Shown here piece by piece: positions 1 to 10,504 of a stretch of 64,000 nucleotides of DNA (position 1 is the first letter of the stretch; every line of letters starts with the position of its first letter). Location of the stretch: positions 11,667,001 to 11,731,000 of the forward strand of contig NC_090132.1 of assembly GCF_040581485.1 (NCBI RefSeq), written 5' to 3'. The translations under genes were made by a program, and so were the position numbers. Under the pieces are notes generated by a model. That model was given only the letters and a program-made list of their open reading frames with translations, was not told the origin of the DNA and did no database searches. The DNA comes from Linepithema humile (lineage: Eukaryota > Arthropoda > Insecta > Hymenoptera > Formicidae).

Positions 1-2
1 TT

Positions 3-671
3 ATAAAATTAGCAAAAAAAATTACGAAAGACGAAAAGATTGGCATGGTACTAACAGACCAATATCCAGGAATAAATTCAAAGGAATTTAAGAATTTTCT
101 AGAAGAAAAAAAAATACCATTGATCTTCACAGCAGTAAACTCACCTTTCTCCAACGGGCTCAACGAAAGATTAAACCAGACATTGATAAATAAAATAAGA
201 TGCACAATAAATGAGAGGAAAAAAAAAATTGCATGGACGACAATTGCCCAAGAATGCACAAAAAGATATAATGAAACAGAGCATACAGTCACAAGATTTA
301 CACCAAAATACTTACTGGAAGGGGAAAACACGACAATTTTACCAAAAGAATTAAAACAGGAGAAAACACAAAGCGACCTACAGAAAGACAGAAAACTCGC
401 TTTTCACAGGACAAAACAATCACACAACTACAACAAAAAGATATTCGACAAAAGCAGAAAACAACTGGAACTCAAGGCTGGAGACATGGTTTTTGTAGAA
501 AACAGTAACAGACTGAACAGGAAAAAGTTAGATGAGCTGAAGATCGGCCCATACAAAATCTTAAAGAAAATATCAAATTCCATATACGAAATAGACACTG
601 GACACAAAAAAACAGAGTCAAACATGTTTCACATAACGAAACTAACACCAGCACCCGTTACGGATGAATAA
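3..671 (+). CDS. LTR retrotransposon pol, integrase C-terminal part (5' cut by window edge)
   Basis: The open frame enters from the window edge and ends at 671. It carries the second half of an rve integrase core: an Asp in a TDQ context near position 57, then the catalytic Glu in a NGLNERLNQ context about 35 residues later, which fits the D,D35E spacing. After it comes a basic, Lys-rich tail with the GDMVFV and IGPYKILKKIS blocks typical of the C-terminal beta-barrel of Ty3/gypsy integrases. The enzyme would insert the element cDNA into chromosomes in the nucleus. A purine-rich stretch and a probable LTR follow at once, the expected order at the 3' end of a gypsy-type element. The visible part has no stop, so this end of the copy looks young. 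Bel/Pao is the main alternative family. Confidence 0.75.
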   Translation: MKLAKKITKDEKIGMVLTDQYPGINSKEFKNFLEEKKIPLIFTAVNSPFSNGLNERLNQTLINKIRCTINERKKKIAWTTIAQECTKRYNETEHTVTRFTPKYLLEGENTTILPKELKQEKTQSDLQKDRKLAFHRTKQSHNYNKKIFDKSRKQLELKAGDMVFVENSNRLNRKKLDELKIGPYKILKKISNSIYEIDTGHKKTESNMFHITKLTPAPVTDE

Positions 672-742
672 AGAAAACTACATTGGTCATCTATAAGGAG
701 TGAAAACAAATTTTTACAAAATTTTGTCCCCAAGCGGGGAGA

Positions 743-1082
743 TGTAAAGAAAGTACGGGGTACTTCCTTTTTAATTATCCCGCGCACGCTTACGGCGCGC
801 AGGGAAAATAGGCTTCTACACACACAAGGAGAGAGGGAGAAAAGTAAGAAAGAGGAGTAGGAGAGAAGTAACCACGTGTAAGGAGTAATGTATAAAAGTG
901 ACGAGTGTAAAGACTGTAATTGGGGAAAAGACAGAGTGAATAATTGACATTTAATGTCGTTTCTCTTTTTACAGGTAAGCTCAATAAATAGTTGTAAGTA
1001 AGAACAAGAATAAGATGTGTAAAATAAAAGAAATGCTCTTTTTACAGGAGAAACTCAGTGGTGTTATTGTTCCTGTCTTTAC
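743..1082 (+). mobile_element. Probable 3' LTR of the gypsy-type element
   Basis: A purine tract (AAGCGGGGAGA) lies directly before TGTAAAGAAAG at 743, as expected for a polypurine tract next to an LTR start. The proposed end at CTTTAC (1077-1082) mirrors the TGTAAAG start. AATAAA-type signals occur near 983 and 1021. Length would be about 340 bp. The 5' partner LTR is outside the window, so limits are inferred from these marks alone. Confidence 0.45.
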
Positions 1083-1858
1083 CTAATTAGTATTCAGTAG
1101 AGAGAATAAAAAACTCTTATATATATATATATATATTGCCTATCTCGATTTCTATTAAGAGACGATAACCACCATCGCCTTTTGCGTTTTTGATGACTTT
1201 TTAAAGCGACTCCACTTAAAATAACATACATCGCTGCACATATAATTATTTCCGCTTTTTCCATTTTTCTAACCACAGATTTTTACAAACTGAAACCAAG
1301 ACGAGTCACGCGCTAGAGCCTATGTGGCTTGTTAAAGCTCGTTTGACAATGTACGAGCCAAACTTGTAAACGAACATAAGCGAGCCACGAGCCAAACTTG
1401 TAACAAGCATAGGCGAGCCACGAGCCATAGCAAATCACTCCGGTCCCACGGCGCGTGGTTTGTCATATTTGGCTCGGCGAGCCTCTACGCGCTGTGGGAC
1501 CCCGGCTTAAGACCGACCGTATCTCTTTACGCGAACCCGAGAGTTGAGATAAGCCGAGATTATCGGATCTTAATAACGGCTGGGCCGATTGAGTTGATGA
1601 TAGGCTCAATCGATAGCGCATACCCAAATTATATAATAAAAGTATGCTTGTTTTTACTGTAGGTGCTGTAGAAAAAAAGTTATAATAGTCCAAAGTCAAA
1701 ATGTTGAAATAATTGTCGTTTTCCTAGGATGTTCCGCTAAAATGTCCAGTTTCCGATTTCTGACGTTAGGTGCGCTGATGGCGCTGAGAAGCCGCGCGGC
1801 GTGCGCTTACAATTTGACATTTTTACATAACCTTTCAGAAATTAATTTTACCATACAT
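1083..1858. other. Spacer without gene; TA microsatellite and short degenerate repeats
   Basis: No supported coding region. A (TA)n run sits at about 1117-1136. At 1315-1435 a phrase close to GAGCCACGAGCCAAACTTGTAA recurs two to three times in degenerate form. The remainder shows no motif I can name. Confidence 0.6.
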
Positions 1859-2460
1859 TCTGTCAAAGAGCTTTAGTGTATGATTTGTCTAAAATAAATA
1901 AAATTAAATATCTCAAAGTTTAATATTTCAATTCTACATATCCTAAATTAGTTCCAACAATATTTATAATTTCCAGTTAATTTTATATGTAAAAAAACAT
2001 AGCATAGGTCACTTTTTGTAATTATCCTAAATTAGTTCCAATATTTATAATATAATTTCCAGTTAATTTTATGTCCATATAAAATAAAAAACAAAAATTA
2101 TAAACATAAACTCGACAAGAAATCTTGTAATACACAAAATAAAATTAACTGGAAATTATAAATATTGTTGGAACTAATTTAAAATGCATAGAACAGAAAT
2201 ATTTAACTTTGATATTTAATTTTATTTATTTTGGACAAATCATACTAAAATCTTGAAACGTGTGCTTTTTTGACTGATTAAAATTGACTGGAAATTATAA
2301 ACATTGTTGGAATTAATTTAGGATACATAGAACAGAAATATTAAACTTTGGTATTTAATTTTATTTATTTTAGACAAATTATACTAAAGTTCTGAAACGT
2401 GTGCTTCTTTGACAGATCCTAAATTAGTTTCAACATTTATAAATTCCAGTCAATTTTATC
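1859..2460. repeat. Cluster of inverted and direct copies of a ~130-bp AT-rich module
   Basis: The segment 1861-1987 reappears inverted at about 2139-2275, again inverted at about 2280-2416, and a short forward piece follows at 2417-2460. Shared words are TCCTAAATTAGTTCCAAC and AATTTCCAGTTAATTTTAT with their reverse complements. The outermost ends CTGTCAAAGA (1859) and TCTTTGACAG (2407-2416) are mirror images, so 1859-2416 could be a small foldback/MITE with the extra half module left from another copy. No coding capacity. Confidence 0.7.
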
Positions 2461-2604
2461 ACAATCAAAACAAAACAGTATTGTTTTACCTTTCAAAAAA
2501 ATTGTCGTATATATATATTAAACCTTTCAAAAAAATCATATATATTAAAACCTTTAAAAAAAACTTGTATATATTAACATTTTTAAAAAAGCCATTATAT
2601 ATAC
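2461..2604. other. Spacer of A/T runs with TATATATTAAAACCTTT repeats
   Basis: Three or four degenerate copies of a TATATATTAAACCTTTCAAAAAAA-like word; no gene. Confidence 0.5.
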
Positions 2605-2996
2605 TGTTACGTCCTGATAGATGTAGAATTTTTTCGTTGGGCTCAGCGATCGACGTAAACGGGTCTGACCGCACGAGCCGAGCGGCGCGTTTAGGACTTG
2701 CGACCGGTCAGCGACTGGAAGAGTCGTTTTTACTCCGTCAACAAGTCAACCGCTCGTGGTTTTCTTTTTGGGTCAAGGAATTGAATCCCTATTACCCGGG
2801 GCGGAACCTTTGTGCGCAATTTGAGAGGAAAGGTGTGAGGGAGTGACGAACGAGGAGGGTGTGGTTAAATGAAAAAGAACAAAAGTTTAATTTACTAAAG
2901 ACAACATTTTAATTTGATTGAATTTATAATTAGGATACAAAAACTTAATTCTTAATCGCATATGTTAATAATTTTATTTGTGTATTCTTTACAATA

Positions 2997-3051
<55 letters not shown>

Positions 3052-4395
3052 TGTTTCATTTTTCCGGAGGGAGGACAGAAGAAATAATAAAATAAAGAGG
3101 AATGAACTGACTTACTCGTTGCAGGATAGTTTCAGATCGGGTTGACTATGTTCGGTGGTTCTGAGCAGGCGCCCCGTTGAGAGAAGGTGTTATATGAGCG
3201 TCGGACCCTTTTTTTTGTAAACGCGTGGGCACCCTGCTGTGGGATGGTGTCGTCAGGGTGATGGGCCCTTTACTTGAGATGCACCACGAGATGGTCGCGA
3301 TAAAGTATCAACTGGTTTTACTCTTTGATTCGCGCCCCCGAACTACTCGAAAAACTGTTTCGAGAAACTGAGCTAAACGGAATAACTGCGCAAAACTGTT
3401 TGAAAAACTGTGTGTGATTGTATCCGGAGCCACCAGAACACGGGTTTTTATACTTTTTCTTTGGGGTAGATCCCTTTGGAAAATCTTAGGTTTTTGGAGC
3501 GGGGATCGAATAGGAATTAGTCTTGCGAGAAAATTTTTAATGTGGGGGAGGATGGCGTCATTTTTAGCTAATAGGATTGAGTTTAGATGATTAGGTTACT
3601 TGAAATGAGATAGGAAGAAAGAGGCCCTAACGAATAAGGAATAGCGTCGTTTCGGGTCCATATATGATGGGGGTAGGTTTTTGAGGTGGCGTAACCCGGT
3701 TGGTGTTAATTAGTATAGGTGGGGTGCATCTCAGTGTCTTAAGATCTGGGTGGGCGTAGTCTTTAGACCATACGATGGAATGATGGGTGGTCTATAGAAG
3801 TGCTTGCCCCGATTCTCGGCTTTCGGATTGGATGGTTAAGAATCAGTATATAAGTTCGCAAAGCCTTGGGTCACTGATCTAATAAATTTGACAGTTTACG
3901 ACTGTCGCGTGCCCTTGGTGTCGCGTGGAGAGTGCGACTAATGCATCTCGATTTCCCAGACCTACTAAACACGTGTGCCGTATCAGGTGTCGCGCCTTCT
4001 CGGCATGCGACTGCGGTCATTTCCCGATCGTTACTCGGTAAAACCCTATCTACTAGCTAGAGTTCTCGTAGGTGGAATCCAAGAATATGACTAGTTGGTG
4101 CCAGTTTTTCTTTTTATCTCTTACTCTAACCGTCTGGAGTCGGTTAAGGACTCCAGCTACCGCGAAGTTTTAACTTTTACGGTTTTTCTGGCGACGATAG
4201 GCACGCTGAGCGGCCAAGGTATTTTGAAATATCCATGCTATTTTTCTCTGTGAGAAGATTCGAGCTCCTGGTGTCTCATGAGAAAAACAGCTCTGGCGTT
4301 ATAATATTTCTTAAGAGTTTTTGTTGGTTCCGCGTTTACTAGGTCTGGTATTTAATGAAAAGAAAAGAATCGTGTAGTCTGATCAGGACGTAACA
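2605..4395 (-). mobile_element. Solo LTR, 1.79 kb, minus orientation
   Basis: The unit has perfect 14-bp inverted ends (TGTTACGTCCTGAT at 2605, ATCAGGACGTAACA at 4382-4395) and is flanked by ATAC on both sides (2601-2604 and 4396-4399), a 4-bp target duplication. On the minus strand a TATA box reads TATAAAAACCC at about 3454-3444, so the transcriptional sense is leftward. There is no reading frame of note. A single LTR with matching target duplication is the usual product of LTR-LTR recombination. A related end fragment lies at 41805, and the promoter-bearing two thirds recurs inverted at 45005-46260. Confidence 0.8.
2998..3050. repeat. (GT)n microsatellite inside the solo LTR
   Basis: About 50 bp of uninterrupted GT repeats, ending GAGTG. 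The related LTR piece at 41805 lacks a comparable run, so the expansion is particular to this copy. Confidence 0.9.
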
Positions 4396-4565
4396 ATACT
4401 TTCTACAAAAAAATATGATATCAGGAAATGGCACCAAGTTGGACTAAAGAACTATGAAAAAAGTTGTACACTATTTCTATAAAACTCTTCTATAAAACTC
4501 TTGTACATAAAGCTGTCGTATATATAATTAACTATATTATATACTTTATTTTACCATATTATATG
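4396..4565. other. AT-rich spacer
   Basis: Short spacer between the solo LTR and the mariner-like element; TATA-rich, no gene seen. Confidence 0.5.
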
Positions 4566-6299
4566 CAGGGTGTCCCGCGTAACTTGTCCCACCGGGAACT
4601 GGGAGGTAGATGGGATTGAAATAAATATAAGTCCTTTACGTCAACAACGACGAACAAATTCTGCGTGCGTTCGAGGAAAATCCCCAAAATACTATACGCC
4701 GTGTAAGTCGCGCACTTGGTATATCACGAATCACAGTGCATCGTGTTTTGCAAGAAAATGGATTGCATCCTTTCCATTTTCAACGTGTGCAGCAACTTCT
4801 TCCACGAGATGAAATACAGCGCATCTATTTCTGTAAAGGTATTTTTATGATTTTATTCTAATTTTTATTTGATATTTATAGCGCTTTTAACTGTATAATA
4901 ATCATGAATAAAACTTGCGCAGGATTCCTTGCACAATGTCGGCGAAATGTTTCATTTCCCGATCACATTTTATAGACGGACGAAGCAACTTTTTTGCCGA
5001 ATAGCGTATTCAATTCTCACAATTTTTTGTTTTGGGAAGAGGAGAATCCGCAAGCTGTTCGTCAGTGCACCTTCCAATATCGGTGGTCCATAAATGTGTG
5101 GGCAGGAATATTTACAAACAGAGTAATAAATATTCTTGCAAATAAAGACATTTTTTCTATTGCATTGTTTCCATAACGTTTCTGTGGCGAATTTTCAGAT
5201 CGGGCCGTATTTTTTACCGGCACATCTCAATGGACAAAGATATGCAGAATTTCTGGAAAATAAATTGCCCATTCTTTTGGAGGACATTCCTCTTCGAGAG
5301 TGGAAAACGCTGATTTTTCAGCACGATGGAACTTCCGCACATTATTCTCGTAGAGTACGAAAAATTTTAAATGATCGTTTTCCGGATAGTGGATCGGTCG
5401 GGGTGGTCCGATCGTTTGGCCGGCACGATCGCCAGATTTAAACGTGCTCGATTATTTTGTTTGGGGCTATATCAAAGCTTTAGTCGAGCACAAACGTGAT
5501 GATACTGAAAATGAGGTACGTGATGAAATCATAGCGGCCTTTCAAACCATCACTCCAGATATGGCGCACCGTGCAAATTTCTCGGAGAGTAGAAGTATGT
5601 TTGCAAATGCAAGGAAGGCACTTTGAACATACACTTAATTAGAAGTGTGAGAAGAATGGATTAGGCTTACTGGGGAAACCACTTAAAAAAAAAACGCGCC
5701 AAGCTATCTACCTCAAGGTGGTGTGGAAACGATAGCGTTTCCTTGCACTGTGAAAAAATTTATACCAAATGTACACAACAAATAAATATCATAATAAAGT
5801 AAAAATAACAGAATCGTGTTAATGTAAAAAATTAACGCATAAATACAAAATAACTTAATTATAGTATCCACAATTGTAATTTTTTTCTTTATTGTATCGT
5901 ACTTTATCGCAAATTCGCGATCTTTTATTATTTTCTTCCCTAAATGAATTATCTGTCATTATTATACAACATACATATTGTAATCGCGATTGTGCGTAGC
6001 GGCATAGACACGAGACGCTAGGCGCGGTGCGGCAAGACGTGAGCCGGGCGCCGAGCCACGGCGCGCTTCCCCTCTTGCCTCTCCAACGCGCCGTTCGCAG
6101 CCAATGTATGATAGACTAGGCCGGACTAGACCTCGAGCGGCTCGAGCGCTTCTCTCGACGCGCTCTCATTAGTCCAAATGTAAAAATTAATATCTCGTTT
6201 ATTATTGCGAATATCGTAAAACGGTAAAGGACTTTTATATTTATTTCAATCCCATCTACCTTCCAGTGCCCGGTGGGACAAGTTACGCGGGACACCCTG
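4566..6299 (+). mobile_element. Mariner/IS630-type DNA transposon, decayed
   Basis: Terminal inverted repeats start CAGGGTGTCCCGCGTAACTT and match for about 75 bp (4566-4640 against 6299-6225). A TA follows the right end; the left flank is TG, probably a mutated TA. The right arm continues with about 80 bp that the left arm lacks, so the left end carries a deletion. It encloses a broken transposase gene. The last 300 bp before the right end are GC-rich and non-coding. The same CAGGGTGTC start is used by the elements at 42251, 42864 and 55018. Confidence 0.85.
4640..5626 (+). pseudogene. Mariner/IS630-type transposase, multiply frameshifted
   Basis: The N-terminal part reads as a helix-turn-helix in one frame (4640-4830: ISRITVHRVLQENG follows AFEENP), giving the DNA-binding half that recognises the terminal repeats. 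Catalytic-region blocks follow in other frames. LNGQRYAEFLENKLP (5136-5441 frame) leads to FQHDGTSAHYS with an Asp expected in the catalytic triad. Then SPDLNVLDYFVWGYIKALV in the next frame contains the last acidic position. Frameshifts near 4850, 5180 and 5435, plus internal stops, leave no functional protein. The spacing and the SPDL-x-LD motif place it in the IS630-Tc1-mariner superfamily rather than hAT or Harbinger. Its N-terminus resembles the fragment at 44612, so the two elements are related. Confidence 0.75.
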
Positions 6300-6378
6300 T
6301 ATATACTATACTATATAAGTAATATAGCTAGGAGAGTTCTAACTCAGGCATGTGAGGGGGAGTGCGGGGAAGAGGTGT

Positions 6379-6590
6379 ATCGGATTACGCTGCGTCAGCA
6401 CTTTGGAAGGGAGGGGGGTATCGGATTACGCTGCGTCAGCACTTTGGAGGGGAGGAAAGTATCGGACTACGCTGCGTCAGCACTTTTGGAGGGGAAGGGG
6501 GGTATCGGATTACGCTGCGTCAGCACTTTTGGAGGGGAGGGGGGTATCGGTTGTAAAAGCGTAGCATCAGCACTTTTGCGATGTGGGTAT
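6379..6590. repeat. Minisatellite, ~42-bp unit, about five copies
   Basis: The phrase TCGGATTACGCTGCGTCAGC begins near 6380, 6421, 6462, 6505 and (degenerate) 6547, giving spacings of 41, 41, 43 and 42 bp. A G-rich GGAGGGGAGGGG tail closes each unit. Reading frames across it in all three frames are by-products of the repeat. Confidence 0.9.
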
Positions 6591-6963
6591 TAGGTTACAA
6601 GCGATTGGAGGGAACCGCATATTTTACGTCATCACTTTTTAAAATTTGCAGGCACCATTTTGCGTCGTCAGCACTTGCGACACCATTTTGCGTTGTTACA
6701 AGAATAGTATTATCACTATTTTTAGCAACAGCCACGTCAACATTTTGGGCACCATTGTTGTCAGATTTCTATATATTTAATCAGCACTTTTAATAGCGCC
6801 ATGTGCAAAAGCCGATAGCAACAGGCAGCCGCGTCAACATTTTGGGCGCCATTGTTGTCAGATTTCAATGTTTTAAATAACTCAGCATTTTTTAAATTAG
6901 TGTCGTGTGCAACAAGCGGGTATAAAAAGCTTACGAAAATAGAAATTATCACAGTTATCTGAA
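6591..6963. repeat. Degenerate continuation of the minisatellite with a ~96-bp repeat
   Basis: The core CGTCA-CACTTTT recurs in weaker form, and a 37-bp phrase containing CAACATTTTGGGC and GCCATTGTTGTCAGATTTC occurs at about 6736-6772 and again at 6832-6868. No gene. Confidence 0.6.
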
Positions 6964-7007
6964 ATGGAGATAGAGCGTGATCTCATCGTTCAAGCAGCAA
7001 ATATTAA

Positions 7008-7577
7008 TTGGGGGAGTTCCTCCCATGGGACTACGAGTGCGACTTGTATCTTAATTCATTGAGGGAAAAATGTCGAAAGAAACAACGCACCGGACTAATC
7101 AATTTTTTGGTGGCGCAAATAACACGCTTGGAGGGTGTAAGGAACACTCTAAACGAGCGATTCATGCCCACCGGTGCTGGATACGAAATCAAAAGAGGAT
7201 TCACCTGGAAAGAAATCGAGACGGCCTTCAGAAACCGTATACTAACAGGCGCAATAATCAATCTGGACTTTATCGAACCCCGTCAATTTTTAACAAATAA
7301 AAAATACGGTTATCCATAGGCGGATCCACAGCGTCATGGTGGAACATGGCAGTGTCAAAATCAACACCATGTTCAACGGGGAATTTATCGCAGATGACAA
7401 GACTGCCGTAAAGACCATCGCCACAAAGAACTGCGAGCTATTTTCCGATCAAAGATGTACGAAGTGTACACCGTGTCAGAGTCGAAGCTTGCGCTCAATC
7501 CGTACGATGATAAGCGCTACATCGTATCCGGTTTCACCGACACTCTACCGTGGGGGCATTACAGTATACAATTGTAG
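7008..7577 (+). pseudogene. Polinton protein-primed DNA polymerase B: N-terminal stub joined to C-terminal tail
   Basis: The frame at 7008-7319 carries an N-terminal region (ETAFRNRILTGAIINLDFIE) that, from memory, precedes the polymerase domain in ant Polintons. A second frame at 7336-7450 continues it (VKINTMFNGEF). At 7452-7577, back in the first frame, lies YDDKRYIVSGFTDTLPWGHY, which I recall as the very end of this polymerase family. The exonuclease and polymerase palm (including the YxDTD-type motif) that should lie between are absent, so a large internal deletion plus a frameshift removed the catalytic core. The enzyme would have replicated the element by protein priming. The stop at 7575-7577 is followed by an AATAAA near 7689, convergent with the integrase gene. 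The start is uncertain; an ATG at 6964 in another frame may be original. Confidence 0.65.
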
Positions 7578-7749
7578 TGTTAGTATTTATGTATAGTTCA
7601 TTATTATGTTGTACATAGTTTGTACATTATATTATTTATATTATTCATACACTAGTGTTAATATTTATGTATAGTTTATATATTATTGAATAAATAACAT
7701 CATTGTAGTACATGTATATAATTGTTTATTGTACAATAAATATATTTTA

Positions 7750-8688
7750 TTACAATACATTGTTCTTATTTATCCAAGAGTTGTGCGAGGAATCGAATCC
7801 TAACCATTTTACAAACACCTCATCATCCTTTCGACGCAACACTTTCTCCACGAGATAAACGTCGGGTTGAGCGATCTTAAGCAATTCGTGTTTGTACAAT
7901 CCTCCGGAGATCGGATTTCCGCGAGAATCTTTAATCAGATATGTCACGGGGTTGGTTCGTTACATCGCGGCAATCTTAAATACTTCCGTAGACCAATTTG
8001 GCGTGTACCCTTTCTCGAATATAATCTTAAATGTGCTAACGCGCACCGGATCGCCCACCTTGAATTTCGTTGGCGCGGCAATCTTTATTCTACTGTACAC
8101 CGTGGACAAGAGTCTTTTTGCGATCGCGGGAGTGACATCGATCGGCCGCATACTAATAGTTCGATGTTTATAATTATTGTATTTCAAAACTAATCGCGGT
8201 AAATCATCGATCCATCTGTACGATTCATTGAGCGTAAAAACTTTCCACATCTCGTTCTTTAGCGTGCGGTTGAATCGTTCCACCACCGAGGCCTTCATAC
8301 TTGAGTATGTCGAGTAATGATTGATATCACGTTTCTCGACAAGTTTCCGAAAATCTCCATTGTAAAATTCTTTTCCTCGGTCGGTTTGTAAATTTTTCGG
8401 AGTTCTTTTGTAATCTCGAAATATCGTGGAAAAAACCTCAGCCGCTTCGATTCCACCTTTGGTCTTTAGCGGAATGGTCCATGCGTGTTTACTCAACACA
8501 TCGATGACGGTTAGAATGTACTTGTAGCCGCTGTTAAATCGCGAGTACGGTCTCATCTCGACTACGTCAGCTTGCTACAAGTCATCGTATCCTTTTACAA
8601 CAACAGATCTGCGTTTAAAGTTTCTTCTCGCTGGTGCGTGGAGTTCATTCACGAAAATCCTTTTCTCCAAACTAATATCGTTTTTCAT
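7750..8688 (-). pseudogene. Polinton retroviral-type integrase with C-terminal chromodomain
   Basis: A single minus frame of about 312 codons from ATG 8688 to TAA 7750, broken by two in-frame stops: TAG at 8577-8575, just before the first catalytic Asp, and TAA at 7962-7960, between core and chromodomain. The core shows ILTVIDVLSKHAW, LQTDRGKEF with the second Asp, and VVERFNRTLKNEMW with the catalytic Glu (D,D35E). The last 65 residues form a chromodomain (VYLVEKVLRRKDDEVFVKW, then HNSWI) that would bind modified histone tails and steer insertion. The length fits the family. The start overlaps the stop of the upstream gene as ATGA. An AATAAA overlaps the stop codon (TAATAAA). Confidence 0.88.
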
Positions 8689-9282
8689 TTCGATTCTTTT
8701 AATTCATTTTTTATTATTTTATGAAGATGCATATTATTTTTTAAAACACTATGAAGATCTTTAATCTTTTGATTAATCATTTGCTTTATCTGATTCATCA
8801 ATTCTGCATTATCCGCAGCAATTTTTCTGTTGGTTTTGGATATATCCTCATTGATGTAAGTCCGCAGACCTGTAATTTGCTTTTGCAACGTTGCAAATTT
8901 TGTGTTAATGTAAAACGTTGCTATCCTTCCTCCAGTTCTGTACAGTAATCTTCAAATTTTGAAGTTTTAAAAGCTCTTCTCGTTTGGAATTTTCGCAAAG
9001 TAAACGATTTCTATTTATACAATTGTCCATATCGTCACTAATAGTCTTGAAGCGATGATCCAGGTGTTGCTTGTTCACAGCATCGCTATCGGCTTTAGGG
9101 CTGGCGAGGCGTCTAATTTTATGTGACTTCGCGTTGAAAACTTCACTATCCACGCAGAGACAATTTTCTCGTACGTAATTTCTAAAGACTCCACCGCTCC
9201 ACCGAGCTTCTCCTCTCTTTGCGTCGTTTTTTACAAGCTGTATTCCAAACTTGTTGATAGACATTTCTGCAGTGTTGTACAA
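8685..9282 (-). pseudogene. Polinton coiled-coil protein with fibre-like DAVNKQ motif
   Basis: Two minus frames (9282-8905 and 8888-8685) join through one frameshift near 8900. The N-terminal half has RWSGGVFRNYVREN and the phrase SPKADSDAVNKQHLDHR, reminiscent of the neck motif seen before the shafts of phage and virus tail-fibre proteins. The second half is a heptad-rich coiled coil (QKQITGLRTYINEDISKTNR). It is a small, virion-associated candidate, possibly a fibre or vertex protein. That role is inference from the motif and from the recurrence of this protein next to integrase in insect Polintons, as I remember it. The TGA stop shares ATGA with the integrase start, which points to one transcript. 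Confidence 0.55.
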
Positions 9283-9312
9283 GCGATACTGGCATTAGTT
9301 GAAAGGTGGTGA

Positions 9313-10504
9313 TCAATTTATAATCAGACCCGCTTCACGCAATTCTTTGATTATTGATAGAAACTCGTTGTCATGAGCGTTGTTTCCCGCCTGACGGAAG
9401 GTGTCTAATAATCGAAGACGATCGACCAATTCATTCGGATTATCCCAGTGCACATAATCGACCGCTTTGTTGGTCACGGTCATAGTCTGAGGTGTAACGT
9501 TTCGTCTCGTACTACACTCGGGTAACGCAATATTGTGACGAGTCATCACACCTCCACCTCTCTTGTTGAGACACATTAGAGGTGCAATGATATTTTTATA
9601 CTTGTATCCTTTATTTCCCAAAACCGGTAAAAGCATGTTATGAGCATTGGTCGCCAAAAGTATGCTCTTGTATTTTTGTTTGTCATCCTCCGTATATATA
9701 TTGCATCGTCGGGAATTCTTTTGAATATCAATTCAAATAGACTGGGCGTACCCGCGTATATCATACTATCCACAATTATGTTATCATTTTTATCGATGTC
9801 AAAGCGCTTGTCCCCAAGCAGTGTACTCTCATTGTTAAAGTACACTCCGTAAACTTGATCCGTCTTCTTATCACCGCTCAAGAGCGCTCCGATGTACTCT
9901 TGCCCCAGCGGGTCTAGTTGACCGTACAACGCTTCTCGGCCATTGGACGTTTGCATCGTCCGTCTCACAGATGTTACGAAAGATGGGTTCGTCGTTTCAA
10001 ACACGCTTTCAGTCGATAAATTTGTTGGTAATTCAAATGTCAATTTTCGCGATTGGAGCGGAGTCGAGGTCCATATCGGTGTCGTCAACAGGGTACTTAG
10101 TCGCATTTGCTTGCTCTTTTTTTCGGTGCTCAATCGCTTTCGTTTGTTGTAGTTCGATTCATCCATAACCTCAATATCGAGACTTAGTGCAACCGTCGCA
10201 TCCGTATAATAATATTAACTGAATCATCATCACCGCCAATGTTCTCGACAATTTGTTTCAACGGTTCAACGATTGGTTTAAAATGCTTCTCTAAATCCGC
10301 CTCCTCCACCATCCTTCCAGTCTTCAACGTCCGATGCTTCTTGCGGATCGATTTGCTAGTACGAGCAATCTTCTCGCTAACTTTTCCCGCTCCTCGATAT
10401 CTTTCGTGTCGAGCGTCATCATCGACGTTTCGAGAACAACTAACCACTCTGTGGTGCCGCGAACTCGTTAAAACCACATCTGTATTGTCCATCACCAAGC
10501 GCAC
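9313..10504 (-). pseudogene. Polinton family protein of unknown function
   Basis: Three minus pieces make up this gene: 10504-10184 (SKSIRKKHRTLKTGRM), 10166-9700 (EALYGQLDPLGQEYIGALLS, FDIDKNDNIIVDS, GTPSLFELIFKRIPDD) and 9657-9313 (DYVHWDNPNELVDRLRLLD to ELREAGLIIN). One frameshift lies between 10184 and 10166. Another falls in an (AT)n run near 9692-9702, where slippage by two bases explains the change of frame. The N-terminal third is basic and low in complexity, while the rest looks globular. I recognise the C-terminal half as a protein that recurs in ant Polinton copies between the ATPase and integrase genes, but I know no function for it. It follows the ATPase gene closely and overlaps its 3' end. 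Confidence 0.6.

Noticed and set aside
6273..6593. Overlapping frames across the minisatellite
   Set aside because: Present in all three frames because the unit lacks stops; sequence repeats with the DNA unit.
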